Shown piece after piece: positions 27,014 to 36,147 of a stretch of DNA of 58,508 nucleotides. Both the position numbers and the translations under genes were made by a program. The notes under the pieces were generated by a model that had not been told where the DNA came from, did no database searches, and saw nothing but the letters and a program-made list of their open reading frames with translations. The DNA is from Deltaproteobacteria bacterium SG8_13 (GTDB lineage: Bacteria; Desulfobacterota; Desulfobacteria; Desulfobacterales; SG8-13): contig LJNK01000026.1 of the NCBI GenBank assembly GCA_001303025.1, forward strand, positions 1-58,508. The letters run 5' to 3'. Within the stretch, counting starts at the first letter, position 1, and each line of letters opens with the position of its first letter.

Positions 27014-27970
27014 TCATCCCTCCACGGCTTCAGCGACCTGCTGTTTTGCGGCCGGTATGAACTGTTCCAGGTCGACATCCGCTCGTCCCAGCATTCTCTC
27101 TATCCGGCGATCCTTTTCCAGCCAGAGACGGTTCAGCCACCGGTGAAACTGCACCCTGAATTTTCTGTCAACGCCGTAGTCGCCGATCAAATCGTCTGTT
27201 ACCGGCAGCGCGTTGATGTGCACCTTTATCTCGCGGATCTCACCGCAGACAAAAGGCCAAAAACCTCTCTCCTGCCCGGGATAGACAATGGTGACATCGA
27301 GGATGCGCTGCAGTTTGTCACTTAGACCGGAGATCACCAGGGCGATACCGGCGGCTCTCGGCCGGAGAAGGTTCGCATAGGGGGATTTCAGGGCGGCGTG
27401 TTTTTCTTTCGTGAATCGGGTTCCTTCCACAAAATTCATCACCGAAACCGGCAGCTCGCTGAATTTCTTGCACGCCTTGAGGGTGGTCTCGATGTCTTTT
27501 CCTTTTAGATGGGGATTTTTTGCCAGAAACTTTGGTGAATACCGCTTGATGAACGGAAAATCCAGTGCCCACCAGCACAATCCCAGCACCGGATACCAGA
27601 ACAACTCTTTTTTCAGGAAGAATTTTAAAAACGGAATCCTGCGGTGGAAAATGTTTTGCAGCACCACGATATCGACCCACGACTGGTGATTGGCCAGCAC
27701 CAGGTACCACCCGGATCTCGGCAGATTCTCTAATCCGTTCACCTCCCATTTGATCCGGAGCAAAAACCGCTGGAGGGCCTTGTTGAACGCAACCCAGCAT
27801 CCGGCCAGAAAATTCAGTATGCGGGTGCACATCCTTCGCCATCGGTTTGCCGGAATCACTGCCTTCAGTGCGGCGATCAGCAAAATGGGCACAGAGCAGA
27901 TAGCGGTGTTGAGCAAACACGCAATAATGGTAACGACTCCGAGTATCGGTCCGTGAAGGCGCTTTTTCAT
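27014..27970 (-). CDS. 1-acyl-glycerol-3-phosphate acyltransferase-like protein (PlsC/YihG type)
   Basis: A 318-residue membrane-associated acyltransferase with an N-terminal hydrophobic helix. The catalytic HX4D motif is present (N-H-Q-S-W-V-D), and F-V-E-G-T-R-F-T serves as the glycerol-phosphate site, as in YihG-like enzymes. It probably esterifies lysophosphatidic acid or a related lysolipid. ATG 27970 starts 8 bp beyond the stop of the nitronate monooxygenase gene (GTG 27973 possible), indicating co-transcription. The pairing is not functionally explained. Confidence 0.85.
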   Translation of the reverse strand: MKKRLHGPILGVVTIIACLLNTAICSVPILLIAALKAVIPANRWRRMCTRILNFLAGCWVAFNKALQRFLLRIKWEVNGLENLPRSGWYLVLANHQSWVDIVVLQNIFHRRIPFLKFFLKKELFWYPVLGLCWWALDFPFIKRYSPKFLAKNPHLKGKDIETTLKACKKFSELPVSVMNFVEGTRFTKEKHAALKSPYANLLRPRAAGIALVISGLSDKLQRILDVTIVYPGQERGFWPFVCGEIREIKVHINALPVTDDLIGDYGVDRKFRVQFHRWLNRLWLEKDRRIERMLGRADVDLEQFIPAAKQQVAEAVEG

Positions 27971-27977
27971 CACACTG

Positions 27978-29084
27978 TTATCCTGCCACTGCAATCGGTT
28001 GGGGCGCAACGGATGCTGCCCGGCCGAATTCGTTCGTCAAACGGTCTATTAGCTCTTTGACGGAGAGGATTTCTTTGATCCGGTGGGCGTTCTTGCCGGC
28101 AAAAGCGAAACCGTGCTTGAATTTGCCCCTGCTGGCGTTGCCCAGCGCCATGGCAATGCAATACGGGCTTTTTTTCGCATCGCAGGTCTTGATGCAGTGA
28201 AAGGGGCACTTGAATATCTTCCGTTTTCCCCGATCCACCTCGTCGAGAAAGGAATTACGGATCGCCCTGCCCGGCAGACCGACCGGGCTTTTGATGATTA
28301 CCATGTCCTCTTCGCCGGCGTCGATATACATCTGTTTGAAGGCATCGTCGGCATCGCATTCATGGGTGGCAACGAATCGCGTGCCCATCTGCACGCCGGC
28401 AGCACCGAGTTTCAAATACCGGTAGATGTCTTCGCCGCCGTATATGCCGCCGGCGGCGACGACGGGTATGACCGTACGGTGCTGCTCCTCGAATGGCCGC
28501 ACGGCTTCGATCACTTCGGCAACGAGATGTTCCAGGGAAAACCCGGGATCATCGATCTGGCCGTTTTTAAAACCGATGTGTCCGCCGGCCATGGGCCCTT
28601 CCACCACCACGGCATCCGGCAGCACGGCATAGCGAGACAGCCACTTTTGGCAGATAATCCGCGCCGCCCGGGCCGAGGAGACGATCGGCACCAGCCTGGT
28701 GTGCGAATCCTCACTGCGATATCCCGGCAGATCCAGGGGCAGCCCCGCACCCGCAAAGATGATATCGATACCTTCCTGCAGGGATGTTTTCACCATCTCT
28801 GCAAAGTCGGTGAGCGCCACCATGATGTTGACCCCCAGGATGCCGCTGGTTTTTTGCCGGGCCTTTCTGATTTCCCGGCGCAGTACCCGGATGTTTGCCT
28901 GGCTGGTGTTGGTGGCAAAATCCGGCTCGTGAACACCCGGTATGGCGGCAGCGATAACGCCGATGCCGCCTTCATTGGCCACCGCCGAAGCCATTCGCGA
29001 CAGGGAGATCGCAACGCCCATTCCACCCTGTATGATGGGAACTTTGCTGACCAGATCGCCAATCTTCAATTCCGGAAGTTTCAT
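27978..29084 (-). CDS. Nitronate monooxygenase (2-nitropropane dioxygenase family)
   Basis: A 368-residue FMN-dependent TIM-barrel enzyme. Family signatures are I-I-Q-G-G-M-G-V near the N-terminus, G-P-M-A-G-G-H-I-G-F with the catalytic-site His, and A-A-G-G-I-Y-G-G-E-D. G-A-A-G-V-Q-M-G-T-R-F-V-A-T-H-E-C follows, contacting FMN phosphate. The C-terminal cysteine-bearing stretch (C-P-F-H-C-I-K-T-C) is typical of the version found in anaerobes. It oxidises alkyl nitronates or acts as a related flavin reductase; the physiological substrate is unclear. GAGGCG lies upstream of ATG 29084. A promoter-like TATAAT lies at 29172-29177 on this strand. Confidence 0.85.
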   Translation of the reverse strand: MKLPELKIGDLVSKVPIIQGGMGVAISLSRMASAVANEGGIGVIAAAIPGVHEPDFATNTSQANIRVLRREIRKARQKTSGILGVNIMVALTDFAEMVKTSLQEGIDIIFAGAGLPLDLPGYRSEDSHTRLVPIVSSARAARIICQKWLSRYAVLPDAVVVEGPMAGGHIGFKNGQIDDPGFSLEHLVAEVIEAVRPFEEQHRTVIPVVAAGGIYGGEDIYRYLKLGAAGVQMGTRFVATHECDADDAFKQMYIDAGEEDMVIIKSPVGLPGRAIRNSFLDEVDRGKRKIFKCPFHCIKTCDAKKSPYCIAMALGNASRGKFKHGFAFAGKNAHRIKEILSVKELIDRLTNEFGRAASVAPQPIAVAG

Positions 29085-29171
29085 GCTTGTTCGCCTCGTC
29101 ACCGGTGACGCTGAACTTTTATTCGCGGCACCGTTTTATTTTTCGCACGTTTCATAAAGCCGTGCTCAAGT

Positions 29172-29218
29172 ATTATACGGCATGCCGCCGGTGCAAAACA
29201 GCCCGAACTCGCTGTTTT
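29172..29218 (-). promoter_or_regulatory. TATAAT box for nitronate monooxygenase, with adjoining hairpin
   Basis: TATAAT at 29177-29172 on the minus strand with a poor -35 box. Directly upstream (29218-29195) is an AAAACAGC/GCTGTTTT stem with an 8-nt loop and short U-run that could terminate the response-regulator transcript. Both are modest signals. Confidence 0.4.
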
Positions 29219-29325
29219 ACAAAAGTTTTACAATTACCGGATTCGTTCGTGATGCAAGCGAAGGCGGTAGCGCGCGGCAAATGGACGGGCGCTCCGGCAG
29301 GTGCAACCCGACCCTCGGGTGCGGG

Positions 29326-30054
29326 CTATTCGGAGCGGTCCGGGGTGAAAATATAGCCCACCGATCGAATGCTTTTGAAATACCGGGGATTTTTAGGGTC
29401 GTCTTCGAAATATTTTCGCAAACGGACGATGAAATTGTCCACCGTTCGACTCGAAACGCTGCGGGTGTATCCCCAACCGACTTCCAGAAGTTTGGCCCTC
29501 GAGAGCGGCTTGCCGGCATGGGCGATAAAAAGCTTGAGCAGCCGGATTTCCTGATCGGTCAGCGATATCGTACCCCCGCGACATTGGGCGCTGTGGGTCA
29601 GGAAATCGATCCGGTTTTCACCAAACGCGTATGGCCTTTTCGCGGCAACCTCGGAGCGGTCGTTTTCCGAGCCCCAGTCGGAGCGTTTCAATAATCGATT
29701 GGCCCGCAGCAGAAATTCTTCCAGGTGAAACGGCTTGGCAAGGTAGTCGTCCACACCGTAGGAAAGCCCCTTGATGATGTCGTCGGATGCGGCCTTGGCG
29801 GACAGAATCAGTATCGGCAGCCGCTCGTCTTCAAGGCGTACGGCCTGCAGGATGGAAAGCCCGTCGATGCCGGGCAGCATGATATCCAGCACGATCAAGT
29901 GCGGCTTGAACGCTCTCCATTTCTGCAGGCCCGTCGGACCGTCGGAAGCGCAGACGACCGCATGGCCCTGCAGCACGAGGTTTAATTCCAGGCCTTCGGC
30001 GATGTGGGCATCATCCTCGATGATCAGGATGCGCTTTTGTTTCGGATCGGTCAC
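29326..30054 (-). CDS. OmpR/PhoB-family response regulator
   Basis: A 242-residue two-domain protein. It has a receiver domain with phospho-acceptor Asp57 (I-V-L-D-I-M-L-P), acidic pocket E-D-D near residue 13 and the lysine in L-A-K-P-F. A C-terminal winged helix follows (L-T-D-Q-E-I-R-L-L-K-L-F, then T-V-D-N-F-I-V-R-L-R-K-Y-F). It is transcribed after the histidine kinase gene 76 bp upstream, so the two form a two-component system. The signal and regulon are unknown. Confidence 0.93.
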   Translation of the reverse strand: MTDPKQKRILIIEDDAHIAEGLELNLVLQGHAVVCASDGPTGLQKWRAFKPHLIVLDIMLPGIDGLSILQAVRLEDERLPILILSAKAASDDIIKGLSYGVDDYLAKPFHLEEFLLRANRLLKRSDWGSENDRSEVAAKRPYAFGENRIDFLTHSAQCRGGTISLTDQEIRLLKLFIAHAGKPLSRAKLLEVGWGYTRSVSSRTVDNFIVRLRKYFEDDPKNPRYFKSIRSVGYIFTPDRSE

Positions 30055-30130
30055 AGGATTCTCCGTCGAGATATTTTTCCATGGCAGCGGCCGGCATGTT
30101 TTACGGCGGAAATCGTTTTATCCCCGTTTG

Positions 30131-31105
30131 CTAGCCTGCCGAAAAAGCAGCCGCTTTTCTGTGGGGCAAAACCAGCGAAAAGGTCGAGCCCATGCCGCTT
30201 CCCCGGCTCTGCGCGTTGACCTTCCACTTGTGTATGCCGGCAACGGTTTGCACCAGGTGAAGGCCCAGTCCGCTTCCCTTGGCGCTCATGTTGTTGACGC
30301 TGCCGATCTGGTAGAATTTGCGGAAGATTTTGCGTATTTCGTTTTTTTCCAACCCGATACCGTTGTCTTCAAAACGGATCGTAAGATTGCGAGGGTCCGT
30401 CTGGAAGCGGATGTCGACTTGCGGTTGTTCGGATTCGTTGTACTTCTGGGCGTTTGTGAGCAGATTCATCAGCATCATTTCGAACAGTGGCGGATTGATC
30501 CGGTACGCCGGCAGCGGTTCGGGTGTCGGGTGCAGAACGATGCGGCTGTTTTGAAACAGGTGCCGGTTGTTGGTCAGCACGCTGTTGATGGTTTCCGGCA
30601 GATCCGCCTCGATGAACTCGCTCATGTAGCTTTTGCTTTCGATTTTGGCCAGGTTCAGAATTCGGTTGATGTTTTCCGTCAGGCGGCTCACGTCGGCGAT
30701 CATAAACTGAATATACCGGAGTTGATCGGCCCTGGGCAGCTGGTGCTTAACGAAGGTCTCCAGGTAAAGCCGGAGGGAGGTTACCGGCGTTTTGAGTTCG
30801 TGGGTGAAATTGTTGATGAAATTGTTCTGCAGGCGGTAGAGTTGAAGCGTTTTCTGGCTGTAAACGAAAATGCTGAAGATCCCCAGCAAAATCACCCCCA
30901 CCAGCAAGGACAGGATCATGATCACCATCCAGGTATCGGATTCCAGAACCTGGGTGCGGTCCAGGTTGAACTTTTCCACCAGCGCCCGAAGGCCGACGCT
31001 GGCCTCCATGTACCAGTAAATATACAAAAACAGGGAGGCGACCAGTGCGGCGATAGACAGGATAAATATCCATATCGGATGGATAAACCATTTCGGGGAT
31101 TTCAT
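30131..31105 (-). CDS. Sensor histidine kinase
   Basis: A 324-residue inner-membrane kinase with two transmembrane helices (about residues 12-32 and 60-84) flanking only a short periplasmic loop of about 28 residues, so little room for a sensor domain. Then HisKA with the phospho-His in F-T-H-E-L-K-T-P and an HATPase domain with N (L-L-T-N-A-Q-K-Y), G1 (F-E-D-N-G-I-G-L) and G2 (G-S-G-L-G-L-H-L-V) boxes. It is followed by its response regulator and preceded by an outer-membrane barrel gene on the same strand. The tiny sensor loop suggests membrane or accessory-protein sensing. Confidence 0.92.
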   Translation of the reverse strand: MKSPKWFIHPIWIFILSIAALVASLFLYIYWYMEASVGLRALVEKFNLDRTQVLESDTWMVIMILSLLVGVILLGIFSIFVYSQKTLQLYRLQNNFINNFTHELKTPVTSLRLYLETFVKHQLPRADQLRYIQFMIADVSRLTENINRILNLAKIESKSYMSEFIEADLPETINSVLTNNRHLFQNSRIVLHPTPEPLPAYRINPPLFEMMLMNLLTNAQKYNESEQPQVDIRFQTDPRNLTIRFEDNGIGLEKNEIRKIFRKFYQIGSVNNMSAKGSGLGLHLVQTVAGIHKWKVNAQSRGSGMGSTFSLVLPHRKAAAFSAG

Positions 31106-31202
31106 GTCACATTCCCTAATTTGCGCTGATCAGGGCCGGCTGAAATGCTTGTTGCGGTCGGCAGGCCGGGGCATGTTTTCCAGTTCTGCGGCAGCCGAAC
31201 CG

Positions 31203-32369
31203 TCAATCAAACATCGGCCATTGCCAGTAGAGCTGACCGAAAACCAGATTCTGAGTGGCGGAGGTGCGGGCGATGTCGTCTCTCACGCGGGTGTAGTTAT
31301 AGGCCGCTTCGGCTGCCAGGTCTTCGGTGAACTCATACCGCAAACCGGGCCGGACGCGCAAGGTTTGTGTATCCACTTCGACGATGGAACCTGTTTCCTG
31401 TCGCGATCTGTTTAGAAAGTAACCCGCGGAGAGCGTCAGGCGGAATTTCTCCGACAGCCGGTACCCGGCCCATCCGGTCAGCTCGGTCCGGTAGGCCGTT
31501 CCGCCCCTTCCCCGGGCTTCTCTCAAGTCGTGCAGAAATACCAGATTGACGGATGTGTACACATCCCGGTACTCGATGGTAGCCTTGCCCACGCCACTGA
31601 GATCCCGGGTGGTGTCGGCAGTGAGAAAATCGGTGACGGTGTATCGGGCACCGAGATCCACTTTCAAGCGCCACAACTCGGTGGCGTTCCAGGCGGCACC
31701 GATCGTTCCCGACACGGACTCCACCTGCGAGGTGCTGAAGTCGGCATTGGCATATCCGAGATCGAGATGTCCGAGCGTCTCTTCGAAGAACCGGCGCGCA
31801 TCCCACGTATGCTGAAAGTCGACCGCGTGAACCCGCGAATCGGCAAGCTGTTGGTCCGCGTAGTCGCTTTGTTCGTAGCGGTAGAAAAGATTGTTGGAGG
31901 TATTATCCCCGCTGCGGTAGTCCCCACCTACCAAGAAAAACCGTCGCTTACGCGTCTGGGCGCTCTGCACGAGCCCGGTTTCGAAGACATCGCGGTCCGG
32001 GCGGGAGTCCTCGATATAGCCTGCATCGGAGAGAAGCCCAAGTCGCTCGGTGAATTGGTATCCCAGGTGACCGCGGTAGTGCTGGTCCACGGCATCGAGT
32101 TCCGGAAGATCCGCATAGTAAATGCCGTCGAGTCGGCCGGTCAGCGCCAGGTTCAGCCGCTCGGTCCGCTCGAGGATGTTCAACCCGGGCGAAACGGTGG
32201 TGATGATGTCGCTATCCTGGTCCTGGACCGAAAAAAAGATGTTGTCGTTGTACTCTTCGCGCAAGGTGATGTTGGGGACCAGATCAAACCCCTCGGCCCC
32301 GGCGCCGCCGGGCGGTGCCAGGCTCATCAGGCAGGCGAAAACGGTCAGGACCCGCAAAAACAGTGGCAT
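31203..32369 (-). CDS. Outer-membrane beta-barrel protein (EPS/PEP-CTERM-associated type)
   Basis: A 388-residue secreted protein with a clean signal peptide (cleavage near G-A-G-A-E-G) and a chain of alternating amphipathic strands. The start of the mature region, L-V-P-N-I-T-L-R-E-E-Y-N-D-N-I-F, is characteristic of the barrel proteins linked with exosortase/EPS loci. It has aromatic residues near the C-terminus (L-Y-W-Q-W-P-M-F-D), although it ends in D rather than F. It lies just upstream of the histidine kinase on the same strand. It may assist polymer secretion. Assignment to a family is by resemblance. Confidence 0.72.
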   Translation of the reverse strand: MPLFLRVLTVFACLMSLAPPGGAGAEGFDLVPNITLREEYNDNIFFSVQDQDSDIITTVSPGLNILERTERLNLALTGRLDGIYYADLPELDAVDQHYRGHLGYQFTERLGLLSDAGYIEDSRPDRDVFETGLVQSAQTRKRRFFLVGGDYRSGDNTSNNLFYRYEQSDYADQQLADSRVHAVDFQHTWDARRFFEETLGHLDLGYANADFSTSQVESVSGTIGAAWNATELWRLKVDLGARYTVTDFLTADTTRDLSGVGKATIEYRDVYTSVNLVFLHDLREARGRGGTAYRTELTGWAGYRLSEKFRLTLSAGYFLNRSRQETGSIVEVDTQTLRVRPGLRYEFTEDLAAEAAYNYTRVRDDIARTSATQNLVFGQLYWQWPMFD

Positions 32370-32493
32370 GGTGTGCGAACCATTCTAAACCCCCCACCAG
32401 CAGCAGTGCAGGGTTGAACGACAACCGAAAGCCGTCGGAAAGGCAACCTGGCCCCCTGTCACCGGCACAGGGCCGCAACAGCTGCCCGAACGA

Positions 32494-34209
32494 TTATATG
32501 TACCCTTTTTCGCCCAGAAACAGTAAAATCTCCTGGGCAGCTTCGTTAGGCGACAAATCGGTTGTATCGATGCGCAGTTCCGGCGCTTCGGGCTCCTCGT
32601 AAGGATCGTCCACACCGGTGAAACCCTTGATCAGTCCGGCTCTGGCCTTGGCGTACATTCCCTTGCGGTCTCTTTTTTCGCATACGGCCAGCGGTGTGGC
32701 CACGTGCACTTCGATAAAACCGCCGGTTGTTTCGATCGTATGCCTGATTTCCTTGCGGGTCGTTTCGTACGGGGCGATGGGGGCGCAGATGGCAATGCCG
32801 CGATTTTTTGTTATCTCGCTGGCCACAAACCCGATCCGGCGCACATTGGTATCGCGGTCCTCCTTGTTGAAACGCAGGTTGCTCGACAGGTTGCGCCGCA
32901 CGATGTCCCCATCGAGCAGGCTGACCGGCCGCTTACCGATCTCCAGGAACCGTGAGTAGAGAATTTTGGCGATGGTCGATTTTCCTGCGCCCGAAAGCCC
33001 GGTTAGAAAAACGGTAAATCCCTGTCGCTCGGGCGGCGGATAGCCTTTTTCAAGCTCCTTCAACACTTCCGGAAACGTCATCCATTCCGGAATGCGCCTT
33101 CCGGAACGCAACCGCTGCCGGATCTCCGAACCGGTGAGGGAAAGGGTCTGAACACCGTCGGGGACCTGATCGACGGCTCGAAACTCGTCCTCGAAGGGAA
33201 GATAGACGATTTCTTCAAACAGGATGACGTTTACACCGATTTCTCCGGAATGTTCTTCGGCCAGCCTGCGGGCGGCTTTACCGGAATAAAACCACGTTCC
33301 TTTCGGAGTCGGTCCGGGACCGGCGTGATCGTGGCCGATGATGAAATCCGTGCAGCCGTAATTTTTGGCGATAATCATGTGCAGCAGGGCTTCCCGCGGT
33401 CCGGCCATGGTTGAAGACAGCGGCAGCAGGTTCAGCAGCAGGGAATCCGGCGGATAGCGCCGAGACACGGCGCGGTAGCAGCGCACCCGCGTGTAATAGT
33501 CGAAGTCTCCGGGACGCACCAGCCCGACGATCGGCAGCAGCAGCAGGTTGCCGTGAACTTGTCGCATGGCCCGAATCGTCATTTCGAACTGGGGTCGATG
33601 TATCGGGTGGCGGGTTTGAAATCCCACTACCCGTTGCCAATCGAGTTTGTCGATGCGGTGCCGTATCTCTTCCGGTGGCAGCCGCAGCTGCCTGAAATCA
33701 AAGTGCAGGGGCAGAGAGAGCGTTTCCAGCGAGCCGCCAATGTAGAGTTCCCCGGTCTCGTGGACGAGCTGCCGCACACCCGGGTGGCTGGTGTCGTTGG
33801 TGCCGTAAACCAGCGCTGCCTCCTTGTCTTTGTCAATCGGCCACATGTCCTCGATATGCAAAACACCCAGTAAAAACCCTTCCGGGTCCCTGATGGCTGC
33901 AGATTGTCCGACTTCCAGGCTCTGGGCCTTTACGTCCGGGATGTCGAGGCAAACCGGCAGCGGCCACAAGGATCCGGTTTGCAGGCGCATACGATCGAGC
34001 ACCGATTCGTAGTCGGGCCGATTCATGAAACCGGACAAAGGGGAAAACACTCCGGAGGAGAGCAGTTCGAAATGACACAGCTGGCGTTCATTGAGGGTGA
34101 CGTCGGGCAGCTCAAGGGCAATGTTTTTCAACAGGGCTCGCCGGGTCTCATCCACCAGCAGGTTGGTCAGGTTTCCACCGTGCGGCTCGATCCGTCCCGG
34201 TTTTTTCAT
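32494..34209 (-). CDS. Bifunctional sulfate adenylyltransferase / adenylylsulfate kinase
   Basis: A 571-residue fusion. The N-terminal 390 residues are ATP sulfurylase (G-V-F-S-P-L-S-G-F-M, Q-T-R-H-P-I-H-R-P-Q as the variant HxxH nucleotide site, I-I-G-H-D-H-A-G-P). The C-terminal 180 residues are APS kinase with P-loop G-L-S-G-A-G-K-S-T and D-G-D-I-V-R. It activates sulfate to APS and then PAPS, used for sulfation or assimilation. In a sulfate reducer the dissimilatory Sat is normally a separate single-domain enzyme, so this fusion may supply PAPS for sulfated glycans; that is inference. ATG 34209 is preceded by GAGGGA. It is divergent from the DNA methyltransferase gene. Confidence 0.93.
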   Translation of the reverse strand: MKKPGRIEPHGGNLTNLLVDETRRALLKNIALELPDVTLNERQLCHFELLSSGVFSPLSGFMNRPDYESVLDRMRLQTGSLWPLPVCLDIPDVKAQSLEVGQSAAIRDPEGFLLGVLHIEDMWPIDKDKEAALVYGTNDTSHPGVRQLVHETGELYIGGSLETLSLPLHFDFRQLRLPPEEIRHRIDKLDWQRVVGFQTRHPIHRPQFEMTIRAMRQVHGNLLLLPIVGLVRPGDFDYYTRVRCYRAVSRRYPPDSLLLNLLPLSSTMAGPREALLHMIIAKNYGCTDFIIGHDHAGPGPTPKGTWFYSGKAARRLAEEHSGEIGVNVILFEEIVYLPFEDEFRAVDQVPDGVQTLSLTGSEIRQRLRSGRRIPEWMTFPEVLKELEKGYPPPERQGFTVFLTGLSGAGKSTIAKILYSRFLEIGKRPVSLLDGDIVRRNLSSNLRFNKEDRDTNVRRIGFVASEITKNRGIAICAPIAPYETTRKEIRHTIETTGGFIEVHVATPLAVCEKRDRKGMYAKARAGLIKGFTGVDDPYEEPEAPELRIDTTDLSPNEAAQEILLFLGEKGYI

Positions 34210-34453
34210 CGTCGGTCCCTCGATCTTTCTGCCTGCTGGAAGTGCACCAAGGCGGTGCTGCAAGGATGCGGCGCAGGCCAAATCGATTCATTCTAAACTA
34301 TTTTCCAGTACAAGTCTATAGGATTACTCGATATTTGCCTTTGACAGCCTGCGATTTGACTCTCGGGCAGGAAACGGCTACACACTCTGATGCGGAATGA
34401 CTCCGCTGGGGAAACGGACAACCTAAACGGGTTGCAATGGAAAGAAAAGCCGC

Positions 34454-35515
34454 ATGAAAACGGATCATCGATTCTATTTCGGCGATGCCAGGGATATGCG
34501 AACGGTTGCCGACGAAAGCATCGAACTGGTGGTAACCTCTCCCCCCTACCCCATGATTCAGATGTGGGACGATCTTTTCACCCGACTGAACCCGGATATC
34601 GGCAACGCCATCGACAGCGGCGACGGATGGCGCGCTTTCGAGTTGATGCACGCCGAGCTGACGCCGGTGTGGCGGGAGGCGTTTCGAATCCTGGTGCCGG
34701 GCGGCATCGCCTGCATCAATACGGGCGATGCCGTCCGTACGGTCGGCAAGGAATTTCGGCTGTTTCCCAACCATGCCAAAGTGCTGGCGTTTCTTACCGA
34801 CATCGGTTTTTCTGCCTTGCCGATGATTATCTGGCGCAAACCGACCAATGCACCCAACAAATTCATGGGATCGGGCATGCTTCCGCCGGCAGCCTATATT
34901 ACACTGGAGCACGAGTGCATACTGGTGGTGCGTAAAGGAGGCAACCGGCGGATCGAGGGCGGGGATGAAAAAAAAAGACGCCGCGAAAGCGCCTATTTCT
35001 GGGAAGAGCGAAACACCTGGTTCTCGGATGTGTGGACGGATGTAAAAGGCGCCGTGCAGAATCTGCCCGGAGAGCGAACGGGCAGGCGCAGCGCAGCGTT
35101 CCCGTTTGAAGTCCCTTACCGGTTGATCAACATGTTCAGCGTAAAAGGCGACCGGGTGGTCGATCCGTTCCTGGGCACCGGCACCTGCATGCTGGCGGCC
35201 GCCGCCGCCGGACGAAACGCGGTAGGATTTGAGCTGGAGCCCGGTTTTCAAGAGGTGATCATCGCCAATTTGCAGTCCACCGCAGCGGTTGCCAACCGAC
35301 GGATCCGGCAGCGGCTCACCGCCCATATGACATTTGTGAAAGACAAAACCGCGACGGGGCATCGTTTCAAGCACACCAACCGGCACTACGGCTTTGCGGT
35401 GATGACCGGACAGGAGACCGATCTTCTGCTCAACGAAGTGCTGACCGGGCAGCAGACAGGAGATAACGAATTTAGCGTCTCCTACCGCAGCGATCTCCCA
35501 TCGTCTTTTACCTGA
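34454..35515 (+). CDS. Orphan DNA methyltransferase, beta class (N4-cytosine or N6-adenine)
   Basis: A 353-residue SAM-dependent methyltransferase with motif IV near the N-terminus (T-S-P-P-Y, residues 28-32) and motif I late (D-P-F-L-G-T-G-T-C), the order of the beta group. S-P-P-Y favours N4-cytosine methylation but N6-adenine cannot be excluded. The middle region (about residues 120-220) should hold target recognition. No restriction endonuclease gene is adjacent, so it looks solitary and possibly regulatory; the nearest nuclease is the SRA/HNH protein 13 kb away. Its recognition site is unknown. Confidence 0.85.
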   Translation: MKTDHRFYFGDARDMRTVADESIELVVTSPPYPMIQMWDDLFTRLNPDIGNAIDSGDGWRAFELMHAELTPVWREAFRILVPGGIACINTGDAVRTVGKEFRLFPNHAKVLAFLTDIGFSALPMIIWRKPTNAPNKFMGSGMLPPAAYITLEHECILVVRKGGNRRIEGGDEKKRRRESAYFWEERNTWFSDVWTDVKGAVQNLPGERTGRRSAAFPFEVPYRLINMFSVKGDRVVDPFLGTGTCMLAAAAAGRNAVGFELEPGFQEVIIANLQSTAAVANRRIRQRLTAHMTFVKDKTATGHRFKHTNRHYGFAVMTGQETDLLLNEVLTGQQTGDNEFSVSYRSDLPSSFT

Positions 35516-35625
35516 TTCTTTTGCGTCTCTGTTGTTTGACTCCAGAGCATCGATGCATACATTTTATTGGCAACATCACCGTTCCGCAAACCGACAGCGT
35601 CCGATCGGACGCCGGGAGTCGAAAA

Positions 35626-36147
35626 ATGATCGTACAGATCGCCCGCCTTCTCAAAATCCTGAACTCCGAGTCCGAGCCGGGACAAATCAGCCTGGCCTTC
35701 TGCTTTTCCATGGTGGCCGGGTTGACACCGGCCCTGTCGGCGCACAACCTGCTGGTGCTGCTGGCCGTGCTGTTGCTGCGGGTCAACCTGTCGGCCTTCC
35801 TGCTCGGGTGGCTGTTCTTTTCGGCCTCCGCCTACCTGCTCGACCCGATCTTTCACCGTATCGGGCTGGCCGTGTTGAGTGCGGCCGCCCTGGAGGGTTT
35901 GTGGACCTATCTGTATAACATCCCGATGGTTCGTTTCACCCGATTCAACAACACGGTGGTGATGGGCAGCCTGGTCTTCGCCGTCGCCGGTTTCGTGCCG
36001 CTCTATTATCTGTCCAACACGCTGATCTTCCGATACCGGGATCGCCTGCTCGGCTGGGTTCGAAACACGCGATGGATGGCGGTGGTCAAGGCGACCAGGG
36101 TTTACAGCGCATATGAAAGGCTGGCAGGCTGGGGAGGCGGCGCATGA
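35626..36147 (+). CDS. TIGR03546-family membrane protein
   Basis: A 173-residue protein with about four hydrophobic helices (G-Q-I-S-L-A-F-C-F-S-M-V-A-G-L-T-P and following). It matches by eye the conserved TIGR03546 family, always seen next to TIGR03545. No function is established. ATG 35626 starts at the conserved M-I-V-Q-I-A-R-L-L-K-I-L-N-S-E. Its stop overlaps the next start by 4 bp (ATGA), implying a co-translated pair. A TTGACT/TACATT pair near 35535 might be its promoter. Confidence 0.75.
   Translation: MIVQIARLLKILNSESEPGQISLAFCFSMVAGLTPALSAHNLLVLLAVLLLRVNLSAFLLGWLFFSASAYLLDPIFHRIGLAVLSAAALEGLWTYLYNIPMVRFTRFNNTVVMGSLVFAVAGFVPLYYLSNTLIFRYRDRLLGWVRNTRWMAVVKATRVYSAYERLAGWGGGA

Noticed and set aside
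29771-31129. 452-codon open frame antisense to the histidine kinase and response regulator
   Set aside because: It spans two well-supported genes on the other strand, with low-complexity shadow-like composition.
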